Notes under the pieces: model-generated
What the model saw: only the letters and a program-made list of their open reading frames with translations
Databases searched by the model: none
What the model was told of the DNA's origin: nothing
Shown: positions 1 through 7,479 of the stretch, in pieces
How the letters are laid out: the number at the start of each line of letters is the position of its first letter
Position numbering within the stretch: the stretch's first letter is position 1
DNA from: Caenispirillum salinarum_A
GTDB lineage: Bacteria; Pseudomonadota; Alphaproteobacteria; Rhodospirillales; Rhodospirillaceae
Length of the DNA stretch: 64,000 bases
Assembly: GCF_044803115.1 (NCBI RefSeq)
Contig: NZ_CP085224.1
Coordinates: 2,232,001 to 2,296,000, forward strand
Reading direction: 5' to 3'
Position numbers and translations under genes: made by a program

Positions 1-385
1 ACTGGATCGGATTGCGCCGGAAGGCCGAGATGCACACGCCGGCACGCACCGTCTCGTTGGCCTCGCGGCGGCGGCTGGCCTCGTAGATACCGACGGCCAG
101 GACCGGCGCGATCAGCATGAAGCCGCCGACCAGCGGCAGGATAAGGCTCTGCATGCCCATCTGTTCCAGCCCCAGCACCAGGGCGTAGCCGCCGACGGTG
201 AACAGCAGGCCGTAGAACAGGCTGACGAGGGGATTTGCTCTGAAGTCCCGCCAGCCGGCCGCCAGCCACAGGGTCGACTGGTCGACGGTGACGCGGCGGA
301 TGTCCGGGTAGGGCTGGCCTTCCAGCCAGGCGTCGTCGTCTCGGCGGGGGTGGTGTGAATCCGGGTGGCTTGTAAGGGCGTTCAT
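1..385 (-). CDS. DUF2189 family integral membrane protein (C-terminus missing)
   Basis: The gene starts at ATG 385-383, preceded on its strand by a GGGGAG ribosome-binding site, and runs off the left edge of the window after about 128 residues. The N-terminus is hydrophilic and acidic/His-rich. It is followed by a segment reading VDQSTLWLAAGWRDFRANP and two hydrophobic helices (about residues 57-75 and 80-98). That pattern (a soluble start, then W-x-x-x-G-x-x-D before paired membrane helices) is typical of DUF2189 proteins, which have no established biochemical function but often sit near cytochrome oxidase genes. It is divergent from the DUF420/oxidase-like/ctaB block that starts at 824, which fits a respiratory-membrane context. 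I cannot see the C-terminal half. Confidence 0.7.
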   Translation of the reverse strand, partial: MNALTSHPDSHHPRRDDDAWLEGQPYPDIRRVTVDQSTLWLAAGWRDFRANPLVSLFYGLLFTVGGYALVLGLEQMGMQSLILPLVGGFMLIAPVLAVGIYEASRRREANETVRAGVCISAFRRNPIQ

Positions 386-823
386 GGGCAGTCTCCCCAC
401 TGGAATGCCGGGTGCGGCGGGTCGTCCGGTCGTGTATACGCCGGCTTCTTTCGGTGCAGGTACCGCACTCCCTGTAACGCAAGAGTGCCCATATCCCGTT
501 TCAGAATAAATGAATATTCCGATTCCGGACTTTCGCGGATGCGGTAAGTCCCTAATATCGCCCAAAAGACAGCGGAATGCGTCAGCCCGCGAAGAAGTGT
601 ATGCACCTTCGCATACAAGGCTTTTTACAGGTGAAGTGCTTGCGTGGCGCCCGTCGCCCCTAAGGTACGGCTCCTGCCGCCACCATGGATCATGGCGCGG
701 AGTCCCGTTGTTTTTTGTGCGCGGGGGCGCCATCATGTATCCGACACGCCAGCGCGGGTATTGCCCCGAAGCGCGATTCGGGGCGGCGAGACGGCGACGC
801 AGGAAGGGAAGGACAGCGCGACG
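386..823. other. Divergent intergenic region between DUF2189 gene and respiratory block
   Basis: No convincing gene is visible here. The open frames lack ribosome-binding sites and coding-like composition. The middle (about 480-620) is more A/T-rich than the flanks and holds one clear inverted repeat (598-617, listed separately). A weak promoter-like pair for the plus-strand block is TTGTGC (715-720), 17 bp, TATCCG (738-743). A TATACA hexamer on the minus strand (438-433) could be a -10 for the DUF2189 gene, but I found no matching -35. Confidence 0.5.
598..617. promoter_or_regulatory. Inverted repeat TGTATGC-N6-GCATACA, possible operator
   Basis: Two perfect 7-bp arms (598-604 and 611-617) are separated by six bases, in the A/T-richer part of a divergent intergenic region. 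The geometry fits a dimeric regulator site. No regulator gene is adjacent, so the binding protein is unknown. Confidence 0.4.
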
Positions 824-928
824 ATGACCGACTCGGGACGTAGGACAAGAAAGTGGCTGACGGCCGGCATCCTTGCTCTGGTGGCGGCGGGGTTCTACCT
901 CAGCGCCTTCATGCTGCTGACCGACTGA
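824..928 (+). CDS. 34-residue single-pass membrane protein, oxidase-assembly-type
   Basis: ATG 824 follows a purine-rich AGGAAGGGAAGGA stretch and the frame closes at TGA 926-928. The peptide has a basic start (residues 5-10, GRRTRK), then one hydrophobic helix (about 12-31). Positives before the helix predict N-terminus in. Tiny proteins of this build occur in proteobacterial cytochrome oxidase operons as small assembly or accessory subunits. The next gene starts 28 bp downstream and is DUF420/CtaM-like, so co-transcription is likely. The role is inferred from size, topology and position only. Confidence 0.55.
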   Translation: MTDSGRRTRKWLTAGILALVAAGFYLSAFMLLTD

Positions 929-956
929 CGCGCGGGACGGAGGAAGGGCCACCGCC

Positions 957-1379
957 ATGGACACCGCGACGACGCTGCCGCACGTCAACGCCACCCTCAA
1001 CGCCATCACCATCGTTTTCCTGATCGCCGCTTTCTGGCTTATCAAGCAGAAGCGGATCGAGGCACACCGCCGGGCCATGCTGGGGGCGCTGACGGTGTCG
1101 GCGCTGTTTCTGGCGTCGTACCTGGTCTATCACTTCACCGCGCCCATCTTCGTCTTCCGCGGCGAAGGCCTGGTGCGCCCGTTCTATTACGCGCTGCTGA
1201 TCAGCCACGTAATCCTGGCCGCCCTGGCGACGCCGCTCATTCTGGTGACCGCGTGGCGCGGGCTCAAGCGTACCGACGCGCGCCACCGCGCCCTGGCCCG
1301 CTGGACGTGGCCGGTGTGGATGTACGTGTCGGTTTCCGGCGTGGCGGTCTACGCCATGCTTTATCACGTCTATGCCTGA
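957..1379 (+). CDS. DUF420 (CtaM/YozB-like) membrane protein
   Basis: 140 residues with four predicted membrane helices (about 12-28, 43-60, 76-96, 116-136). The start ATG 957 has a GGAGGAAGGG site upstream. Conserved family features include the N-terminal HVNATLNA motif, histidines near the second helix (YLVYHF) and third helix (LLISHVILA), and a C-terminal YAMLYHVY. These mark the DUF420 family, whose Bacillus member CtaM is needed to make active caa3 oxidase. Here it lies between a tiny membrane protein and an oxidase-like subunit, with ctaB further on, so a role in heme-copper enzyme maturation is likely. That role is inferred from the family and the neighbours. Confidence 0.8.
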   Translation: MDTATTLPHVNATLNAITIVFLIAAFWLIKQKRIEAHRRAMLGALTVSALFLASYLVYHFTAPIFVFRGEGLVRPFYYALLISHVILAALATPLILVTAWRGLKRTDARHRALARWTWPVWMYVSVSGVAVYAMLYHVYA

Positions 1380-1421
1380 TCCATCCCGTCATCCGCCCCA
1401 ATCCGAGGACACGCCGCCCCC

Positions 1422-2855
1422 ATGACCAGGACCAGCGCCGCCGTTTCCGCCGCCGCGCCCGCGATGGACGATACCGCTGGAGGATTGCGGCGGGAGCTGT
1501 ACGGCTGGGCGGGCCTGAGCGTGGCGGCGCTGGCCGTGGCAGGCCTGTTCGTGCTGCTGATCGTGCCGGCGCGGACCCCGGTGGTGCAGGACCTGCTGCC
1601 GTGGGACCCCAACCTGTTCTTCCGTCAGGCCCTGGTGACGCACGTGGTGTTTTCCGTCGTCATCTGGTTCCTGGGCGGCCTGGGGCTGCTGTGCGTCATG
1701 GCGACCGAGCGCCTGGCGGATGCCCGTCTGGGCGGGCAGGTGCGCGCGCGTGCTCTTGGGCCGGCCGGGCTGTGGCTGACGGTGCTGTCCATGCTGATGC
1801 TGGTGGCGGGGACGCTGGCCGGGGCGGGGCGGCCGTCACTCAACAACTATGTGCCCGTGCTGGTGCATCCGCTGTACTACGCGGGGCTGGCGGTGCTGTT
1901 CACCGGCGTGGCGCTGCCGGTGGTCCGCCTGCTGGTGAACCTGGGCCCCCGCCTGAGTTCCGAGCCTGACCGCCTGCCCTGGGCGGTGGCGGCGGTGGGC
2001 GCGACCTACCTGATGGCGCCGGTGTGCTTTCTGCTGGCGTGGGCGGACCTGCCGCCGGGCCTGTCGCCGGAGGACTTCAACGAGCAGCTTTTCTGGGGCG
2101 GCGGGCATGTGCTCCAGGTTGTCAATACGGGCGTCCTGATGGCGGCGTGGCATGTCGTCATGCGCCAGACCCTGGACGCACCGCTGCTGCCGCGACCGCT
2201 GTTCCTGCCGGTGTTCCTGGCGCTGCCGGCCGTCGGGCTGTCCGGCGTGGTGACGCTGGTCGGCACCGATGCCATGAGCGGCATCTACTACCGCGCCTTC
2301 ACCGACCTTTACCTCTATGCCCTGGTGGCGCCGGCCGCGGTGGCCTCGCTGGCGGTGGCGAACGCGCTGTGGCGCCGGCGGGCCGGCATCGATTGGACGG
2401 CGCCGGGCGTTCTCGGGTTGCTGCTGTCGCTGATCCTGTTTGGAGTCGGCGGTCTTCTGGGCTATGGCCTGGGCGAGGGCGACACGCGCACGCCGGCGCA
2501 CTATCACGCCGTCATCGGCGGGGTGAACCTGTCGGTGATGGCTCTGTTCGCCGCCTGCGTGCTGCCGGCGCTGGGGCGCGGATTCGTCAAAGCCCGACCA
2601 GTGCGCTGGTTCCTCGGCCTGTATTTCACGGGCCAGCTCGTCCATTCGCTGGGGCTGTATGCCGCCGGCACCATGGGCGTGGCGCGCAAGACCGCCGGTG
2701 CCGAGCAGGGCCTTGATTCGGCACTGAAAATTGCCTCGATGGGCATCATGGGCGTAGGTGGCCTGGTCGCGGTGATCGGCGGCGTGATGTTCGTGTGGAT
2801 GGCCGGCCGGCGGCTCTGGCCGGCAGGGCGCACGCGGCGCCTTGCCAATACCTGA
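1422..2855 (+). CDS. Heme-copper oxidase subunit I-like protein lacking CuB ligands
   Basis: 477 residues with about twelve hydrophobic helices. Heme-copper oxidase landmarks are visible. Helix II carries the low-spin heme histidine (LVTHVVFS, H74). Helix VI has GGGHVLQ (H229) where true oxidases have GHPEVY. Helix X has HYHAVIGG (H360, H362), matching the two heme ligands. The helix VII region (about 290-312) has no histidine pair, so two of three CuB ligands are absent, and the helix VI cross-linking tyrosine is also missing. I read it as a degenerate or specialised subunit I relative that may bind heme but is unlikely to reduce O2 as classical oxidases do. It is followed by ctaB 74 bp downstream. 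The ribosome-binding site is weak (GAGGA about 12 bases upstream). Confidence 0.7.
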   Translation: MTRTSAAVSAAAPAMDDTAGGLRRELYGWAGLSVAALAVAGLFVLLIVPARTPVVQDLLPWDPNLFFRQALVTHVVFSVVIWFLGGLGLLCVMATERLADARLGGQVRARALGPAGLWLTVLSMLMLVAGTLAGAGRPSLNNYVPVLVHPLYYAGLAVLFTGVALPVVRLLVNLGPRLSSEPDRLPWAVAAVGATYLMAPVCFLLAWADLPPGLSPEDFNEQLFWGGGHVLQVVNTGVLMAAWHVVMRQTLDAPLLPRPLFLPVFLALPAVGLSGVVTLVGTDAMSGIYYRAFTDLYLYALVAPAAVASLAVANALWRRRAGIDWTAPGVLGLLLSLILFGVGGLLGYGLGEGDTRTPAHYHAVIGGVNLSVMALFAACVLPALGRGFVKARPVRWFLGLYFTGQLVHSLGLYAAGTMGVARKTAGAEQGLDSALKIASMGIMGVGGLVAVIGGVMFVWMAGRRLWPAGRTRRLANT

Positions 2856-2929
2856 GCGGCTGTGTCAGGCTAATTCCCAACGATACAAAGGGGCGGACGC
2901 ATACAAAAAGCCCCGGTGGGAGGCCGCGC

Positions 2930-3811
2930 ATGACCTGGAGAAGCTACCTGGAGCTTTGCAAGCTCCGCATCGGTTTCATGATCGCCGTGACCGCCATGGT
3001 CGGCTATGCCGCCGTGGCGGACGACCTGAACGTCGCGCACCTGCTGACGCTGGCTGTCGCCATGCTGCTGGGCTCGGCGTCCAGTTCCGTCTTCAACCAT
3101 TTCTACGACCGCGACCTGGACGGGCTGATGCAGCGGACGGCCAAGCGTCCACTGGTGGCGGGATCGGCGTCGGGAGCGGGCATCGATCCGCGCCGCGTGC
3201 TGTGGTTCGCCGCGGCCCTGCTGGTGGCGGGCTGCGGGCTCGCCATGGCGAGCTTCAACTGGGCGGTGGCGCTGCACCTGTTCCTGGGCGCCTTCGTCTA
3301 CGGCATCGTCTACACGGTGTGGCTGAAGCGGCGGACGTGGCTGAACATTGTCATCGGGGGGGCTGCCGGCAGCTTCGCCATCATGGCCGGTGCCGCGGCG
3401 GTGGACCCCGGCCAGTGGCTTCTGCCCACCATCATGGCCGTGTTCCTGTTCCTGTGGACGCCCAGCCATTTCTGGGCGCTCGCGATCATGCTGCGCGACG
3501 ATTACGCCAAGGCCGGCGTGCCCATGCTGCCGGTGCTGGTGGGGGACGCGCGCACGGCCAAGGCCATCTTCATCAACACCGTCCTGCTGGTGGCCTCCAG
3601 CCTGCTGCCCTGGACGCTGGGGTACCTCGGCAACGTCTACGGCGTGATCGCGACCGCGTTCGGCATTCACTTCCTCTACAAGAATTGGAAGCTGGTGCGC
3701 GAGCCGGGCAAGCCCCTGGCGAAGAAGGTCTTCTTCGGCTCCATGAGCTATCTCACCGGCGTCTTCCTGGCCGTGGTGCTGGACAAGCACCTGCCGCCGC
3801 TGCCGTTCTGA
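2930..3811 (+). CDS. ctaB: Protoheme IX farnesyltransferase (heme O synthase)
   Basis: CtaB adds a farnesyl group to heme B to give heme O, the precursor of heme A, in the cytoplasmic membrane. I place the start at ATG 2930 because GGGAGG lies just upstream and the protein then opens with the family-typical SYLELCKLRIGFMIAVTAM; an upstream in-frame extension lacks this support. The UbiA prenyltransferase signature NHFYDRDLDGLMQRTAKRPL (about 56-75) carries the N-x3-D-x3-D allylic-diphosphate site. A second polar motif, DDYAKAGVPMLPVL, occurs near residue 190. Length (293) is normal. It closes the block that begins at 824. Confidence 0.93.
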   Translation: MTWRSYLELCKLRIGFMIAVTAMVGYAAVADDLNVAHLLTLAVAMLLGSASSSVFNHFYDRDLDGLMQRTAKRPLVAGSASGAGIDPRRVLWFAAALLVAGCGLAMASFNWAVALHLFLGAFVYGIVYTVWLKRRTWLNIVIGGAAGSFAIMAGAAAVDPGQWLLPTIMAVFLFLWTPSHFWALAIMLRDDYAKAGVPMLPVLVGDARTAKAIFINTVLLVASSLLPWTLGYLGNVYGVIATAFGIHFLYKNWKLVREPGKPLAKKVFFGSMSYLTGVFLAVVLDKHLPPLPF

Positions 3812-3816
3812 AACCT

Positions 3817-3855
3817 GGCAACGCGGGGCGGCCGCTTGGGCCGCCCCGCGTTGCC
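3817..3855. terminator. 17-bp perfect hairpin, convergent terminator
   Basis: Arms 3817-3833 (GGCAACGCGGGGCGGCC) and 3839-3855 pair perfectly around a five-base loop. It starts six bases after the ctaB stop and abuts the stop codon of the minus-strand kinase-like gene, so it probably ends transcription from both sides. There is no long T-run on either strand. Confidence 0.75.
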
Positions 3856-4482
3856 TCAAGTCTGATGAATCGGCACGATGATCTCGACCGCATCGTTGCG
3901 GCCTTCGGGGCGCAGCAGGGTGCCGCGCGACTGACGGACAAGCAGGCGGATCAGGTGCCATCCCAGGCTTCCGCCGGCCTCTGTCGAGACTTCCTTTGGC
4001 AGGTCGAAGCCAAGGTCGACAATGGTCAGGCGCGCTACGTCACCCTTCGTATCGGCGGCAAGGCAGATCTTCGGTGCTCCGTGGCACTTGAAGGAATGGG
4101 CGGAAAGTTCGTGCAGGATCAGGACAAGAGGAAGCCCCTGGTCCGGGTCCATGGCGAAGGAGGCGACGTCGAGGTCGACGCTTTCCTCTGTGATCTCGTG
4201 CTGTAAACGAAGGCCGTTGACGAGAGACTCGATGGTCTCCTTCATCAACATGATCGGTCGTCCGTCCCGGAAACACAGGTTCGCATGGGCGGCGGCGAAA
4301 GCCTCTATCCGCGTCGCCAACTCGATCAGTTCCGCCTTCGCCGGCGCATCGGCAACAGCCCTGGCCCTGGCCTTCGTCAGGGCCGACACGGCCTGGAAGC
4401 TGTTGCCGATGCGGTGCCGCACCTCCTGCTCAAGCTCGCGGCACAGGTCCTCGACGGAACGGTGGGGCGGCTGATCTGCCAT
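3856..4482 (-). CDS. Small HisKA_2-type histidine-kinase-like protein, ATP site degenerate
   Basis: 208 residues from ATG 4482, chosen because AAAGG sits about nine bases upstream; an ATG 21 bases earlier has no such site. There is no sensor or membrane segment. Residues 17-32 (LEQEVRHRIGNSFQA) match the HisKA_2/HWE phospho-acceptor motif with H23. A helical linker and an HATPase_c-like half follow. The N-box reads LHELSAHSF (about 123-131) with His129 where the metal-binding Asn is expected. The G1 box reads DLGFD (156-160) instead of DxGxG. A G2-like SLGWHLIRLL remains. ATP binding is therefore doubtful. It lies 87 bp downstream of treY on the same strand and may be the last gene of that operon. 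A paralogue with intact boxes lies at 62518-63123. Confidence 0.65.
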   Translation of the reverse strand: MADQPPHRSVEDLCRELEQEVRHRIGNSFQAVSALTKARARAVADAPAKAELIELATRIEAFAAAHANLCFRDGRPIMLMKETIESLVNGLRLQHEITEESVDLDVASFAMDPDQGLPLVLILHELSAHSFKCHGAPKICLAADTKGDVARLTIVDLGFDLPKEVSTEAGGSLGWHLIRLLVRQSRGTLLRPEGRNDAVEIIVPIHQT

Positions 4483-4569
4483 GAGGCGACCTTTCGTGAC
4501 CATTGATGCGGAGGTCGCGTTCGACTTCGAGAATACGGCTCCGCCGGGACTGCCGTTGCGGCCGAACGC

Positions 4570-7479
4570 CTATTCCGACACCAGCACCGCCAGCGGGAAG
4601 TCCTTCAGCACCGTGTCCACGTCCAGGCCTTCGGTGCCCTCCAGCGCCTCGCCGGTGATGGCGTCGCGGAAGCGGCCGGCGACGGGCAGGGTGGTCGCCG
4701 CCCATTCCTCGGCCAGCGGCCAGCCCTCGTCGCCCTGCATGAGCGGGTTCACCAGGCGCGGCACGACGACCACCATGCGCGTATCTCCATGGCGGCGCTC
4801 GAAGGCCAGCAGATGTTCGGCGCGGCGGCCGGCGGGCTCGATGGCCGTGTAATCGGCACTGGCGAAAAACTCCGGCATGCGGCGGCGAAGCTGCAACAGC
4901 CGCCACGTCAGCAGGAGTTTCACCCGGCTGTCGGCCCATGTGTCCAGCAGTCCGCGCGCCACCGCGCCGAAGGGGCCGGGGGCGTCGAGCGTGCTTTTCA
5001 TCTCGTCCAGCAACCGCGCGCGGGCCTCGAAGTCGACGGGGCGGCGGTTGTCGGGGTCGACCAGGCTGAACTCCCACAGCTCGCAGCCCTGGTAGGTGTC
5101 GGGCACGCCGGGGCAGGTGAGCTTGAGCGCCGCCTGCGCCAGCCCGTTCACCACGCCGATGCGGGCGATGCGGGCATGGAAGGCCTGGAAGTCTGCCAGG
5201 AACGGGTTGCGGCGGCGGCCGTCGAGGATGTGGCGCATCCAGCGCAGCACGGCCTCTTCATAGGGGCCGTTCTGCCGCGTCCAGGCGCTGCGCACCTTGG
5301 CTTCGCGCAGGGCTTTCAGCATGTAGCCCTCCAGCCGCTCGCGCAGGTCATCCAGTTCCTTCGCCTCGGCCGAACCCTCCGTCACGCCGTCCTCGGGGAT
5401 CACGAGGCCCGGCGTCCAGACGCCCACCAGCACCTGATAGAACAGATACTCGTCGTTGGGGGCCGGCGCCATCTCGCCGTCGATCTCGGACTTGCGGCGG
5501 CGGTTGAGGTGCTCCCAGCGGCGCACGCGCTTGGTCCAGGCCTCCGACAGTTCCGACAGGGCGTTGATGCGCGCGCGCACGTCCTCGCCCCGCTTGGTGT
5601 CGTGGGTGGCCGACGACAGCATGGTGTGCGGCCAGGTCTTCGCCCGATCGGCCATGCGGTGGTGGAAGCTGCCCGGCGTGACGCCGAAGACGTCGGGGTG
5701 GCCGCCCACCTCGTTTAAGGAAACCAGCCTGTTGAAGCGGTAGAAGGCCGTGTCCTCCAGCCCCTTGGCCATGACCGGGCTGGTCACCTGCTGGGCCTTG
5801 CGGGCGAGGCGCAGCACTTCTGTCCGGGGGAAGGGGTCGCCCTTGCGCCGGCCGGCGTCGGTGGTAAGGATCGACCACAGATAGTCGAAAATGCTTTCGT
5901 CTGGGAACATGGGGTTCTTGCGGGCCTGCGCGATGGCCCACTCGATGTCCCGCAGGTCGTGCTGCGCCGGGCGGCGGCGGTCGATGTAGGTGCGGTAGAC
6001 GGGGAAGCACGCCACCACCTCCTCCAGCGCCGAACGCAGGTCGCGGGGGGTGTAGTCGCGCGTGCGCCAGTCCCGTTCCGACAGGCGCGACAGCCCGTTG
6101 ACCAGCACCTGAAGCTCCGACGCCAGTTCCTGGCGCATGACCTGATGCTTGGAGGTCTGGACGATGTCCTCGAAGTCGGTGCTTTCGCCGGTGAACCGGG
6201 CGTAGGTGCGCGTCATGCGCTCCTCCGCGCCGCCATCGACGAACAGCCCGCCGATCTCGTTCAGCGCCTCGTACCCCGTGGTGCCGGAACAGCGCCATTC
6301 GGTGCGCAGGTTCTCGTGGTGGCCGAGGATTTTCTCCACCAGCACATAGGTGTCCCGATCCAGCCCCGTCGCGGCGCGCGCCTTTTCCTGAAGGCGCTCC
6401 AGGTACCCCTTGGGGTCGAACAGGCCGTCGATGTGGTCGATGCGGATGCCGTCGATCCTGCCATCTCCCAGAAGCTGGAGGATCAGCTTGTGCGAGGCGT
6501 CGAACACGGCCGGCACCTCCACCCGCAGGCCCGCCAGGTCATTGATCTGGAAGAAGCGGCGGTAATTGATCTCGTCAGACGCCGTGCGCCAGTAGGCCAG
6601 GCGGTAGTGCTGCGCCTCCAGCAGGCGGTGCAGGGGCAGGAAGCTGGGCGGGTCTCCCGGCTTCCCCTGGAAGGCCGCCAGGGCCTCGGAAATGGCGTCG
6701 GCAAGGGCAGGCTGCTCGGCCAGCAGGGCGGCGAACTGCTCCTTCAGCCGTTCCGCCTTCTGGCGCCGCTGACCCTGGGCGCGGCTGGAGCGCACGGTGC
6801 GGCGCACCTCGCGGAAGCCCGCGACAATCTCTTCCATTTCCGCCAGCGCGGCGTCGGCCAGTCCGGCCTTGCGCAGCGCCGGCAGGACGACGGTGAAGAT
6901 GCCGCCGTAGCGGTAGGGCGTGATGGGGAAGCGGTGTTCCCAATACCAGACGGAGAAGTTGCCCTGCGCGGCGTCGAGTTTCAGAACGAGGTGGCCGTCC
7001 TCCAGCACGCGGCCGTAGTGGTCGCCCAGGAAGGGCAGCAGCACCTTGCCCCGAAGCTCGGTCTTCATGGGGTGGAAGTCGATGTCGAAGAACTCGGCGT
7101 AGGGGCTGCCCTCGCCATACTCCAGCACGTCCAGCCACCACGGATTGTCCGCCTGCGCAACGCCCATGTGGTTGGAGACGAAGTCGGCGATCATGCCCAT
7201 GCCGTGCTGCTTCAGGACATCGGTCAGGGCGGTGAAGTCCTCCTCCGTGCCGATCTCGGGGTTGAGCGCGCCGTGGTCGACGATGTCATAGCCGTGGGTG
7301 GAGCCCTCGCGCGCCTTCAGGAAGGGCGAGGCATAGACGTGCGTCACCCCCAGGTCCGCCAGGTAGGGCACCAGCGCGATGGCGTCGCGGAAGGTGAACC
7401 CGGCATGAAACTGGAACCGGTAGGTGGACGCGGGGACGACGGCGGGAGCGGTGTCGAGCGCGGGGGCCTTTCGGGTCAT
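4570..7479 (-). CDS. treY: Malto-oligosyltrehalose synthase
   Basis: TreY isomerises the reducing-end alpha-1,4 bond of a glucan to the alpha-1,1 bond of trehalose; TreZ then releases trehalose. 969 residues. The GH13 barrel starts with STYRFQFHAGFTFRDA and HVYASPFLKAREGSTHGYD, both typical of TreY. Catalytic positions are visible: nucleophile Asp in RIDHIDGL (about 346), acid/base Glu in VLVEKILG (about 381) and the transition-state Asp in SSATHDTKRGED (about 625). The start ATG overlaps the treZ stop by four bases (ATGA), so the two are translationally coupled. It is the last enzyme gene of the operon. Confidence 0.96.
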   Translation of the reverse strand: MTRKAPALDTAPAVVPASTYRFQFHAGFTFRDAIALVPYLADLGVTHVYASPFLKAREGSTHGYDIVDHGALNPEIGTEEDFTALTDVLKQHGMGMIADFVSNHMGVAQADNPWWLDVLEYGEGSPYAEFFDIDFHPMKTELRGKVLLPFLGDHYGRVLEDGHLVLKLDAAQGNFSVWYWEHRFPITPYRYGGIFTVVLPALRKAGLADAALAEMEEIVAGFREVRRTVRSSRAQGQRRQKAERLKEQFAALLAEQPALADAISEALAAFQGKPGDPPSFLPLHRLLEAQHYRLAYWRTASDEINYRRFFQINDLAGLRVEVPAVFDASHKLILQLLGDGRIDGIRIDHIDGLFDPKGYLERLQEKARAATGLDRDTYVLVEKILGHHENLRTEWRCSGTTGYEALNEIGGLFVDGGAEERMTRTYARFTGESTDFEDIVQTSKHQVMRQELASELQVLVNGLSRLSERDWRTRDYTPRDLRSALEEVVACFPVYRTYIDRRRPAQHDLRDIEWAIAQARKNPMFPDESIFDYLWSILTTDAGRRKGDPFPRTEVLRLARKAQQVTSPVMAKGLEDTAFYRFNRLVSLNEVGGHPDVFGVTPGSFHHRMADRAKTWPHTMLSSATHDTKRGEDVRARINALSELSEAWTKRVRRWEHLNRRRKSEIDGEMAPAPNDEYLFYQVLVGVWTPGLVIPEDGVTEGSAEAKELDDLRERLEGYMLKALREAKVRSAWTRQNGPYEEAVLRWMRHILDGRRRNPFLADFQAFHARIARIGVVNGLAQAALKLTCPGVPDTYQGCELWEFSLVDPDNRRPVDFEARARLLDEMKSTLDAPGPFGAVARGLLDTWADSRVKLLLTWRLLQLRRRMPEFFASADYTAIEPAGRRAEHLLAFERRHGDTRMVVVVPRLVNPLMQGDEGWPLAEEWAATTLPVAGRFRDAITGEALEGTEGLDVDTVLKDFPLAVLVSE

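Noticed and set aside
598..617. PpsR/CrtJ-type photosynthesis operator (TGT-N12-ACA) near a tspO-bearing region
   Set aside because: The repeat here has 14 bases between TGT and ACA, not 12, and no photosynthesis genes are visible.
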